From CAYZAW01 sp964476505 (lineage in GTDB: Bacteria; Bacillota; Clostridia; Christensenellales; CAG-138): a stretch of 24,330 nucleotides of DNA. Shown here piece by piece: positions 7,203-14,044 of the stretch (position 1 is its first letter; each line of letters begins with the position of its first letter). The position numbers and the translations under genes were made by a program. The stretch is from NCBI GenBank assembly GCA_964476505.1, contig CAYZAW010000036.1, positions 1 to 24,330 of the forward strand. Reading direction: 5' to 3'. The notes under the pieces were generated by a model. That model made no database searches. It saw nothing but the letters and a program-made list of their open reading frames with translations, and was not told the origin of the DNA.

Positions 7203-8342
7203 ATGAAAAAGTACTTAGCACTCGCAATGGCGCTGCTGGTAGCAGTGGCAATGTTTGGTTGCGCAGCGCCCGCAGCGCCCGCAGCCCCCGCAGCGGAAGC
7301 ACCCGCCGCTGAGGCCCCGGCAGCAGAGGCTCCCGCAGCGGAAGCCCCGGCAGCAGAAGCCGCCAGCAATCTGGTAGGCGTGGCAATGCCCACGAAAGAC
7401 CTGCAGCGTTGGAATCAGGACGGCGAAAACATGAAGACCCAGCTGGAAGCCGCAGGCTACCAGGTAGACCTTCAGTACGCCAGCAATGACATCCCCACCC
7501 AGGTTTCCCAGATCGAGAACATGATCTCCGGCGGCTGCAAAGTGCTGGTGGTTGCGTCCATCGACGGCGACTCTCTGGGCACCGTAATGAGCCAGGCCAA
7601 GGAAGCGGGCGTAAAAGTTATCGCTTATGACCGCCTGATCATGAACACCGATGCTGTTTCCTACTATGCCACGTTCGACAACTGGCTGGTTGGCGTAAAG
7701 CAGGGCGAGTACATCCGTGACGCTCTGGATCTCGAGAATGCGGCTGGCCCGTTCAACATCGAGTACATCACCGGCGACCCCGGCGACAACAACATCAACT
7801 TCTTCTTTGATGGCGCCATCAGCGTACTGCAGCCCTACATCGACGCTGGCAAACTGGTATGCCCCTCCGGCCAGACCGAAAAGGCAACCGTAGCTACCGC
7901 GAACTGGGCAACCGACGCCGCTCAGGCACGTTTTGAGAACATTCTGGCTTCCTTCTATGCGGATGGCACCCAGCTGGATGCAGTTCTGGCTTCCAACGAC
8001 TCCACCGCACAGGGCGTTGCCAACGCGCTGGCATCCTCCTACACCGGCAAGTACCCCGTACTGACTGGTCAGGACTGCGACATCGTGTCCGTAAAGAACA
8101 TGATCGCCGGCAAGCAGAGCATGTCCATCTTCAAGGACACCCGTACTCTGGCTGCTAAGACCGTTGAAATGGTTGATGCTATCATGAAGGGCAGCGAGCC
8201 TCCCATCAACGATAACGAGACCTACGACAATGGCACCGGCGTTGTACCCAGCTACCTCTGCGAGCCCGTATTCGGCGACATCAACAACTACAAAGAGCTG
8301 CTGATCGACACCGGTTACTACACCGAGGATCAGCTTGCGTAA
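7203..8342 (+). CDS. chvE: Multiple-monosaccharide ABC binding lipoprotein (ChvE-like)
   Basis: A 379-residue sugar-binding lipoprotein. The signal peptide ends in a lipobox with cysteine 20 (AVAMFGC). Residues 21-54 are an Ala/Pro/Glu linker containing four AAEAP units (30-49). The binding domain from about 57 strongly resembles ChvE: VGVAMPTKDLQRW, DLQYASNDIPTQVSQIENMI, KVIAYDRLIMNTD, YYATFDNWLVGV, and an ASNDSTAQG segment. ChvE proteins bind several aldoses (glucose, galactose, arabinose, xylose). Spread over the surface on the flexible tether, it would deliver sugars to MmsAB encoded downstream. AAAGGGAG precedes the ATG. The LacI-type protein at 5802 is the likely regulator. Confidence 0.92.
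   Translation: MKKYLALAMALLVAVAMFGCAAPAAPAAPAAEAPAAEAPAAEAPAAEAPAAEAASNLVGVAMPTKDLQRWNQDGENMKTQLEAAGYQVDLQYASNDIPTQVSQIENMISGGCKVLVVASIDGDSLGTVMSQAKEAGVKVIAYDRLIMNTDAVSYYATFDNWLVGVKQGEYIRDALDLENAAGPFNIEYITGDPGDNNINFFFDGAISVLQPYIDAGKLVCPSGQTEKATVATANWATDAAQARFENILASFYADGTQLDAVLASNDSTAQGVANALASSYTGKYPVLTGQDCDIVSVKNMIAGKQSMSIFKDTRTLAAKTVEMVDAIMKGSEPPINDNETYDNGTGVVPSYLCEPVFGDINNYKELLIDTGYYTEDQLA
7290..7364 (+). repeat. Tandem repeat encoding the AAEAP linker
   Basis: About five 15-bp units (GCAGCGGAAGCACCC-like) encode the tether of the ChvE-like protein. The units differ mainly at synonymous positions, so length variation is possible but the protein sequence is conserved. Confidence 0.7.
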
Positions 8343-8365
8343 CAGGTAAACACAATTCCATTTAT

Positions 8366-8394
8366 GATACAGGCGGGGTTCCCCCGCCTGTATC
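8366..8394 (+). other. Strong hairpin after chvE
   Basis: GATACAGGCGGGG (8366-8378) pairs with CCCCGCCTGTATC (8382-8394) around a three-base loop. No T-run follows. Like the mglB-mglA hairpin it probably stabilises the binding-protein message or limits read-through to mmsA. Confidence 0.75.
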
Positions 8395-8450
8395 CCTGTA
8401 AAAAGCACTGTAAAATATTAGGGGTTTTATAGAAACAACCGTAAATATAC

Positions 8451-8558
8451 ATTCCGGCTCTGGCGGCATGATACCGCCGTGAAAAAACATCAATTCCGGC
8501 TCTGACGGCATGCAGCCGTCCATGAGCATATATTCCGGCTTCGGCGGCGTGTACGCCG
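8451..8558 (+). repeat. Three related stem-loop repeats
   Basis: Each copy begins ATTCCGGCT and then folds: GGCGG/CCGCC (8462-8466 with 8474-8478), GACGG/CCGTC (8504-8508 with 8516-8520), CGGCG/CGCCG (8542-8546 with 8554-8558). All have seven-base loops. The G-to-A change in copy 2 is matched by C-to-T in the opposite arm, so pairing is kept. The spacing is 42 and 39 bases. Confidence 0.7.
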
Positions 8559-8639
8559 AAACGGAAAAAGCCGAAGGCTTTTGTACTTTGCGGTTTTGCC
8601 GCCCGGGAGCCCGAAGGGCTCTAGGCAAAGCCGAATATC

Positions 8640-8664
8640 TCACAATCGTTGCAAACGATTGTGA
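8640..8664 (+). promoter_or_regulatory. Perfect 11-bp palindrome upstream of mmsA
   Basis: TCACAATCGTT (8640-8650) and AACGATTGTGA (8654-8664) flank GCA. It may act as an RNA hairpin abutting the ribosome-site hairpin, or as a DNA operator (AACGATT-type half-sites occur in some LacI-family sites). Confidence 0.6.
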
Positions 8665-8684
8665 AGTGATAGGAGGGAATCACT
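8665..8684 (+). promoter_or_regulatory. Hairpin displaying the mmsA ribosome site in its loop
   Basis: AGTGAT (8665-8670) pairs perfectly with ATCACT (8679-8684), leaving AGGAGGGA as the loop. The loop is the Shine-Dalgarno of mmsA and the last stem base is the first base of its TTG start. This geometry suggests translational control. Confidence 0.65.
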
Positions 8685-10258
8685 TGGGAAAGATCCTATT
8701 GGAAATGAAGAACATCGTCAAGAAATTCCCGGGGGTCATCGCGCTAAAGAACGTGAACTTCCAAGTAGAGGAAGGGGAGATTCACGCACTGGTAGGAGAA
8801 AACGGCGCTGGGAAATCCACGCTGATGAACGTACTGTCAGGCGTGTATCCGCACGGGAGCTATGAAGGCGAGATCATCTACGACGGAAAGGTCTGCAAGT
8901 TTTCAAAGATCAAGGACAGCGAAGAACTGGGCATCGTAGTCATCCAACAGGAGCTGGCGCTGATTCCCTATATGAGCATCGGGGAAAACATGTTCTTGGG
9001 CAACGAGCGCGGCAAGTCGTATGCGATCGATTGGAACGAAACATACGGGCAGGCGGATCAGCACCTGCGCGCGGTAGGCCTAACGGAATCGTCGAGAACG
9101 CTGGTAAAGGATATCGGCGTTGGCAAGCAGCAGTTGGTAGAAATCGCAAAGGCACTGGCCAAGCACGCAAAGCTGCTGATATTGGATGAACCCACCTCAT
9201 CTCTAAACGAGTCGGATTCAAAGGCATTGCTGGATCTGCTCTTGCGCTTTAAGGAAGAGGGCTTAACTTCGATCATCATCTCACACAAGCTGAATGAGGT
9301 TGCATATGTGGCGGATAAGATCACGATCCTTCGTGACGGCGCCACCATAGAAACACTGGATAAAAAGAAAGACGCGCTGGACGAAAACCGCATCATCCGC
9401 GGGATGGTTGGGCGCGAGATCTCTGACCGTTTCCCCAAGCGGGACGGCGTAAAAATCGGCGATGTAAAGCTGGAAGTAGACAATTGGAACGTGTACCATC
9501 CGCTGTATCGGGAACGCAAGGTGGTAGACGACGTTAGCTTTTACGTGAAAAGCGGCGAGGTCGTTGGTATCTCTGGCTTGATGGGCGCGGGGCGTACGGA
9601 GCTTGCCATGAGCCTGTTTGGAAAAAGCTACGGCCACAACATTTCCGGCACGGTCAAGATTGACGGCAAGGTAGTGCACTTAAAAACCGCTAAGGATGCC
9701 ATCGCTTACAAGCTGGCGTACGTAACGGAGGACAGAAAAGGCAACGGGCTGATTTTGTCCAACCCCATCCGGGTAAACACCACCATGGCCAACATGAAGG
9801 CCATTTCCAAGCACGGCATCATCGATGCAGACTTGGAATATAAGTATGCGGACGAATACAAGAACAAGCTGAACACAAAGTGCACCTCCGTGGAGCAGTT
9901 TGTAGGGAACCTGTCCGGCGGAAACCAGCAGAAGGTGCTGTTAACAAAGTGGATGTTCGCAGAGCCGGATATCCTCATACTGGACGAACCCACACGCGGT
10001 ATCGACGTGGGCGCGAAGTATGAAATCTACTGCATCATCAACGAGCTGGTAGCGGCGGGCAAATCCGTCATCATGATCTCCTCCGAGCTGCCGGAGATAT
10101 TGGGCATGAGCGACCGCATCTATGTAATGAACGAAGGACGCATGGTTGCGGAGCTGGATGCAAAGGAAGCCACGCAGGAGACCATCATGGGGCATATCCT
10201 CAGTTCCACAAGGGACGTAAGCGGCAACGTTGGTGCCGACCAGAACAAAGGAGCGTAA
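8684..10258 (+). CDS. mmsA: Multiple-monosaccharide ABC importer ATPase
   Basis: A 524-residue double ATPase (GguA/MmsA, same family as MglA). Domain 1 has Walker A GENGAGKST (38-46) and LLILDEPTSSLN; domain 2 has the degenerate P-loop GLMGAGRTE, signature LSGGNQQ and ILDEPTRGIDVG. The start is taken as TTG 8684, eight bases after AGGAGG, giving MGKILLEMKNIVKKF. An ATG at 8705 would remove seven residues and lacks its own good ribosome site. Upstream open frame to 8510 is structured RNA and is not counted. With the ChvE-like protein and MmsB it completes a second sugar importer. The long structured leader sets its expression apart from that of the binding protein. Confidence 0.92.
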   Translation: MGKILLEMKNIVKKFPGVIALKNVNFQVEEGEIHALVGENGAGKSTLMNVLSGVYPHGSYEGEIIYDGKVCKFSKIKDSEELGIVVIQQELALIPYMSIGENMFLGNERGKSYAIDWNETYGQADQHLRAVGLTESSRTLVKDIGVGKQQLVEIAKALAKHAKLLILDEPTSSLNESDSKALLDLLLRFKEEGLTSIIISHKLNEVAYVADKITILRDGATIETLDKKKDALDENRIIRGMVGREISDRFPKRDGVKIGDVKLEVDNWNVYHPLYRERKVVDDVSFYVKSGEVVGISGLMGAGRTELAMSLFGKSYGHNISGTVKIDGKVVHLKTAKDAIAYKLAYVTEDRKGNGLILSNPIRVNTTMANMKAISKHGIIDADLEYKYADEYKNKLNTKCTSVEQFVGNLSGGNQQKVLLTKWMFAEPDILILDEPTRGIDVGAKYEIYCIINELVAAGKSVIMISSELPEILGMSDRIYVMNEGRMVAELDAKEATQETIMGHILSSTRDVSGNVGADQNKGA

Positions 10259-10264
10259 CAAAAC

Positions 10265-11434
10265 ATGAAGAAATCATCTTTGGCATGGGTACAGAAGTAT
10301 ACGATGATCATCGTACTGGTTCTGGTGACGGCCTTCTTCGCATGGCGCACCGAAGGCAAGATCCTGATGCCGCAGAACATCACGAACCTGATCGCGCAGA
10401 ACGCATACGTGTTTGTGCTTGCCACGGGCATGCTCTTGTGCATCCTAACGGGCGGTAACATCGACCTGTCCGTAGGCTCGGTGGTCTGCTTCACTGGCGC
10501 TATCGGCGCAACGATGATGGACAAGGGAACCAACATGTGGATCGCCGTGATCGTGATGCTGGCAATCGGCCTTGCGATCGGCGCATGGCAGGCGTTCTGG
10601 ATCGCGTATGTACGCGTTCCGCCGTTTATTACAACGCTGGCCGGCATGCTGATGTTCCGCGGACTTTCCAATGTTGTGCTAAACGGCATGACGCTGTCTA
10701 TCCGGAGCGAGGAATTCGTGCAGATCTTCGGCGGCGGCGCCAACTGCTTCGTGCCGGACTTCTTAGGCGGCGGCGATGGGATGAACGTGCTGTGCTTGGT
10801 GGTAGGCGGTTTGGCGTGTGCGCTGTTCGTATTTATGCAGATCAAGAACCGTGCCAGCCGTATGAAGAAGGGCTACGAGGTAGACCCGCTTCGCACAACG
10901 CTTATCCGCATGGTGCTGATCGTTGCCGTGATCGTATTCTTCACCATTCAGCTCAGCCGTTATAAGGGCATTCCCTCGGCACTCTTATGGGTGGCGCTGG
11001 TGGTGCTGGTGTACCATTACATCACCTCAAAAACCACCACAGGCCGTTACTTCTACGCAGTGGGCGGTAACGAAAAAGCAACCAAGCTGTCCGGTATCAA
11101 TACCAACAAGGTATACTTCCTGGCATATACCAACATGGGTCTGTTGGCGGCATTGGCCGGCATGCTGACCATTGCGCGTATGACCTCGGCGCAGCCCACC
11201 TACGGGCAGAACTACGAAATGGATGCTATCGGCTCCTGCTTCATCGGCGGCGCATCCGCTTACGGCGGCATCGGCACCGTACCGGGCGTTATCGTGGGCG
11301 CTATCCTGATGGGCGTGATCAACCTGGGCATGAGCATCATGGGTGTGGATGCCAACTGGCAGAAGGTCGTAAAGGGCGCTGTGCTCTTGGCTGCTGTTAT
11401 CTTTGACATCGTGTCTAAGCGCAGTAAGGACTAA
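10265..11434 (+). CDS. mmsB: Multiple-monosaccharide ABC importer permease
   Basis: A 389-residue permease of the BPD_transp_2 family, longer than MglC (332) as expected for the GguB/MmsB branch. Family blocks include LTGGNIDLSVGS, VRVPPFITTLAGM, GGNEKATKLSGI and GGASAYGGIGTVPGVIVGA. An insertion of about 50 residues (roughly 180-235, basic KNRASRMKKGYEVDPLRTT) lies between transmembrane segments. It starts six bases after mmsA, its ribosome site AAAGGAG overlapping the mmsA end, so the two are coupled. Confidence 0.93.
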   Translation: MKKSSLAWVQKYTMIIVLVLVTAFFAWRTEGKILMPQNITNLIAQNAYVFVLATGMLLCILTGGNIDLSVGSVVCFTGAIGATMMDKGTNMWIAVIVMLAIGLAIGAWQAFWIAYVRVPPFITTLAGMLMFRGLSNVVLNGMTLSIRSEEFVQIFGGGANCFVPDFLGGGDGMNVLCLVVGGLACALFVFMQIKNRASRMKKGYEVDPLRTTLIRMVLIVAVIVFFTIQLSRYKGIPSALLWVALVVLVYHYITSKTTTGRYFYAVGGNEKATKLSGINTNKVYFLAYTNMGLLAALAGMLTIARMTSAQPTYGQNYEMDAIGSCFIGGASAYGGIGTVPGVIVGAILMGVINLGMSIMGVDANWQKVVKGAVLLAAVIFDIVSKRSKD

Positions 11435-11453
11435 CAACACTTTCTCTTCTTTG

Positions 11454-11488
11454 GAAATGCGGAAGCCGTTTGGTTTCCGCATTTCTTT
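11454..11488 (+). terminator. Terminator of the chvE-mmsAB operon
   Basis: Bases 11454-11467 pair with 11472-11485 (14 bp, one G-T pair) around GTTT, followed by TTT. It starts 20 bases after mmsB. Confidence 0.85.
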
Positions 11489-11504
11489 ATGCACCTTATT
11501 CGTG

Positions 11505-11510
11505 TATAAT
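11505..11510 (+). promoter_or_regulatory. -10 box for the 11544-13988 operon
   Basis: A perfect TATAAT, 34 bases before the first gene. The -35 position falls in the T-tract of the preceding terminator (TTTCTT) and is weak. Confidence 0.45.
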
Positions 11511-11543
11511 GTTTCTATTATCAGTTGAGAACGGAGAATACCC

Positions 11544-12005
11544 ATGGATGTGATTGCCGAAATAGAGGCGCTGTATGAAGAGTATTTGTCTACCATGCGC
11601 CAATTGGATCTAGCAAGTAAAAGCAGTATGCGCGCGGCGTTTGGCAGTATATTGGGCTTTGGCCCTCGTCCGGCGAATGACAGCTGCAACGACCGGTTTT
11701 CCAACGGCCTGCAGGAATGCATCACGCGCTTTGTAGAAACAGAGCCCGCCCCGGAAGATGCAATGCCCGTAATGCGCTATGTGCTGGAACAGGGAAAGGT
11801 ACGGCAAGATGCCGGTACTGCGGCGCTGATGCTGGAGGCGGTACACGGCTTTCTTGTTCCGCTGGTTGTGTGTTTAAACCCCGCAGACGCAAAAACGTTG
11901 CTTTGCTGGTATCAGGATGCATACCCTAAAAAGCTATTGCTGCCTGTGCAAAAAAAGCTGTCGCAGGCGTTGAAAACAAGAGCGGAAGCCGCTGATACCA
12001 AGTAA
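11544..12005 (+). CDS. Protein of unknown function, 153 residues
   Basis: I do not recognise the family. The protein is soluble and mostly alpha-helical in appearance: an N-terminal helix (DVIAEIEALYEEYLSTMRQL), a Gly-rich turn (GSILGFGPRP), a middle part with three cysteines at well-spaced positions, and a basic C-terminal helix. There is no signal peptide or membrane segment. CGGAG precedes the ATG. It is the first gene of a tight cluster with an esterase nine bases downstream, so a role with that enzyme is possible. Codon use matches its neighbours. Confidence 0.75.
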   Translation: MDVIAEIEALYEEYLSTMRQLDLASKSSMRAAFGSILGFGPRPANDSCNDRFSNGLQECITRFVETEPAPEDAMPVMRYVLEQGKVRQDAGTAALMLEAVHGFLVPLVVCLNPADAKTLLCWYQDAYPKKLLLPVQKKLSQALKTRAEAADTK

Positions 12006-12014
12006 AGGAACGAT

Positions 12015-13010
12015 ATGCAGGTAACAAAAGATATGATCCGTAAGGAGTTGCGGTTTTACGGCGCAGTTTCCGGAGCGCTGTTTCAGGCACGCACGCAAAA
12101 AAGCCTGTGCCGCATGGGACAGTTTTCCCGGCATGTGCGCCCGCCCGTTTCCGGGAAGGTGCGTACGCGCACGGAGTATGTGATACGAAGTGACGGCAGC
12201 CGCCTTCGGGTGCTTGTGGTAACGCCTCGAAGCATCACCGGCACGCTTCCGGGCGTGCTTTGGCTGCACGGCGGCGGCTACGCCATCGGTACGCCGGAGT
12301 TGGACGGCGGATATGCTGTAAAGCTGATCGCGGCGTCTCCCTGCGTGGTGGTGATGCCGGATTATACGTTGTCCGTAGAAAAACCGTATCCCGCTGCGGT
12401 GGAGGACTGTTATCTGGCACTGTGCTGGATGCTGAAGGAGGCGGAGCGCCTTGGCGTTCGCAGAAATCAGCTGTTTGTGGCAGGAGACAGCGCCGGCGGC
12501 GGCCTGTGCTGCGCGGTCACGCTGCTTTCGCGGGATAGGGGAGCTGTGAACGTGGCGTTCCAAATGCCCCTGTACCCCATGCTGAACGATCAAATGGATA
12601 CGCCCTCCATGCAGGGCAATAACGCGCCCGTTTGGAACGAAAGTAAAAACCGGCTTGCCTGGCAGCAGTATTTAGGAGAGCTGTACGGCACGGAGCAGGT
12701 GCCAAAATATGCCGCCCCCGCAAGAGAAATCGATTATGCCGGCTTGCCGCCCGCGTATTCCTTTATTGGCACGATAGAGCCCTTTTACGACGAAACCAAG
12801 CGCTATTTTGCGGCGCTCTCGGCAGCGGGCGTGCCCTGTACGCTGGAGGAATATCCGGGCTGCTTTCATGCCTTCGATCAGTTGTACGGATTTTGCGATA
12901 TCGCAAAGCAGGCAACAAAAGCATGGCAGGCCGCGTACCGGCTTGCCGCAGAACGCTGCTTTGCGGAAAACGGGCCTGCCGAAAACGGCGGCAAGGGGGA
13001 GCAAGCATGA
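12015..13010 (+). CDS. Alpha/beta hydrolase, HSL (family IV) esterase type
   Basis: A 331-residue cytoplasmic carboxylester hydrolase. The oxyanion-hole motif HGGG is at 85-88, the nucleophile is S159 in GDSAGGG, and the histidine is H285 in GCFHAFD. The expected acid position reads GTIEPFYDE, with E255 where family members usually have Asp (DPxxDE), so either Glu replaces Asp or D259 serves. The N-terminal cap (1-60) is typical in length. The natural substrate cannot be told. It lies nine bases after the unknown protein and overlaps the next start by ATGA. Confidence 0.88.
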   Translation: MQVTKDMIRKELRFYGAVSGALFQARTQKSLCRMGQFSRHVRPPVSGKVRTRTEYVIRSDGSRLRVLVVTPRSITGTLPGVLWLHGGGYAIGTPELDGGYAVKLIAASPCVVVMPDYTLSVEKPYPAAVEDCYLALCWMLKEAERLGVRRNQLFVAGDSAGGGLCCAVTLLSRDRGAVNVAFQMPLYPMLNDQMDTPSMQGNNAPVWNESKNRLAWQQYLGELYGTEQVPKYAAPAREIDYAGLPPAYSFIGTIEPFYDETKRYFAALSAAGVPCTLEEYPGCFHAFDQLYGFCDIAKQATKAWQAAYRLAAERCFAENGPAENGGKGEQA

Positions 13011-13303
13011 ACCGGATGCAAGCAAACTGGAAAACCCAAACGCCAAAGGAAAAGTTCACGCTGCTGCTGGTGCTGGCGATGGGCGCAATTGTGATTGTAT
13101 GTGCCATACTGGGGTTGATCGGCGTATTACCGCCAAAGACCGCCAACCTGTGCCTCGTTCCCGCCATGGGTATATTGTCGCTGGTAAACGGCTTGGTGCA
13201 GATCAAGAAGAACCGCAAGGTCGGGATACTCCTTCTGGTGTGTGCCGGTATCATCTTAACATGCGCGGTCATCATACTGGCGCTTACCATCATCAATCCG
13301 TAG
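13007..13303 (+). CDS. Small three-helix membrane protein
   Basis: A 98-residue protein whose ATG overlaps the hydrolase stop (ATGA) behind AAGGGGGA. Three hydrophobic segments at about 18-43, 47-66 and 73-97 span the membrane, with a basic loop (QIKKNRKVG) between helices two and three. No family is recognised. The longer open frame from 12893 runs inside the hydrolase and is not used. Its tight coupling with a hydrolase upstream and an exporter 16 bases downstream suggests a shared role. Confidence 0.75.
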   Translation: MNRMQANWKTQTPKEKFTLLLVLAMGAIVIVCAILGLIGVLPPKTANLCLVPAMGILSLVNGLVQIKKNRKVGILLLVCAGIILTCAVIILALTIINP

Positions 13304-13319
13304 AGCAGGAGAAACTGTC

Positions 13320-13988
13320 TTGGTAGGAAAAGGATTTCGCTTTGGCATGCTGCTGCAGCTGGCGGTAGGGCCCATGTGCCTGTTGGTGTTTCAAACAGCC
13401 GTCACCCACGGGCTTTGGATGGCGTTGTTGGTCACGCTGGCGATCACGCTGGTGGATCTGTTATTCATCATTCTCTCCGGCTGGGGCGCGGCGGCGGTCT
13501 TAAAAAAGCCCGGCGTGCAAAGGGCGGTCAAGCTGATTGGCTGCATCATACTGGTGCTGTTTGGCGCAAACACGGTGGCGGGGGCGTTTGGAATTTCTCT
13601 GTTGCCGCAGGTATCGCTGTTTTCCGATGTCAGCGGGGGAAGCCTCTTTTTACAGGGGCTGCTGTTAACGGCCTCCAATCCGCTGACCATTCTGTTTTGG
13701 AGCGGTGTGTTTTCCACGCAGATCATCGAGCATCAATTTACCCGCATACAGTTGGTGCAATATGGCGGCGGCTGTGTGCTGTCCACGCTGATATTTCAAT
13801 CGCTGGTCGCGGTGCTGGGCACGGTGTTAGGCAGCTTCCTGCCGCCCGTTGTGATGCAGATATTAAACGCTGCCGTAGGGCTGCTGCTGATTTTCTTTGG
13901 CATTCGCCTGCTTGTAAAAAAGGACGCGCCGCAAGCGGAGAAGGAAGCTTCCGCTGTTGATAGTGCACCGGATACGGATGGCAAATAA
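13320..13988 (+). CDS. LysE-family (LysE/RhtB) exporter
   Basis: A 222-residue membrane protein with about six helices. The family pattern is clear: an early GPMCLLVFQTAVTHG (the GPN/GP motif of LysE/RhtB exporters), helices with LVDLLFIILSGWGAA, a middle ASNPLTILFWSGVF segment and a final helix LLLIFFGIRLLVKK. Such proteins export amino acids or small metabolites by proton exchange. The start is TTG 13320, eight bases after AGGAG. It is the last gene of the unknown protein-esterase-membrane protein cluster; the substrate may relate to the esterase product, which is inference. Confidence 0.85.
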   Translation: MVGKGFRFGMLLQLAVGPMCLLVFQTAVTHGLWMALLVTLAITLVDLLFIILSGWGAAAVLKKPGVQRAVKLIGCIILVLFGANTVAGAFGISLLPQVSLFSDVSGGSLFLQGLLLTASNPLTILFWSGVFSTQIIEHQFTRIQLVQYGGGCVLSTLIFQSLVAVLGTVLGSFLPPVVMQILNAAVGLLLIFFGIRLLVKKDAPQAEKEASAVDSAPDTDGK

Positions 13989-14044
13989 AGTCGAGAAGTT
14001 GTTTCCTCTTTGATGTATGATCGGTTCGTAAGGTGGTGAAAAAC

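Larger units (their letters stand above)
8343..8683 (+). other. 341-nt structured intercistronic region before mmsA
   Basis: No convincing gene: the frame open from 8510 lacks a ribosome site and coding character. It holds, in order, the hairpin at 8366-8394; three related repeats at 8451, 8493 and 8532; hairpins AAAAGCC/GGCTTTT (8566-8582), GCGG/CCGC (8590-8602) and GAGCCC/GGGCTC (8607-8621); and a possible closing helix ATATTC..GGCTT (8530-8541) with AAGCCGAATAT (8628-8638). The palindrome and ribosome-site hairpin follow. It may be a regulatory RNA or a patch of small palindromic repeats. Confidence 0.65.

Noticed and set aside
7215..8408. 397-codon open frame on the minus strand
   Set aside because: Antisense to the ChvE-like gene, with reversed AAEAP repeat giving Cys/Gly/Arg runs; no family match or ribosome site.
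8451..8558. Short CRISPR array
   Set aside because: Only three diverged copies, with no distinct spacers of constant length, each copy folding on itself, and no cas gene in the window.
8510..8683. N-terminal extension of the mmsA frame to ATG 8510
   Set aside because: It runs through palindromic repeats and hairpins, has no ribosome site, and homologous ATPases start near the TTG at 8684.
8343..8683. Known riboswitch class (for example glmS, TPP, cobalamin, preQ1)
   Set aside because: I see none of the conserved core words of these classes; only hairpins and a ribosome-site loop can be supported.
10120..10845. 241-codon open frame on the minus strand
   Set aside because: Antisense to mmsA/mmsB, with composition typical of a reversed membrane protein gene.
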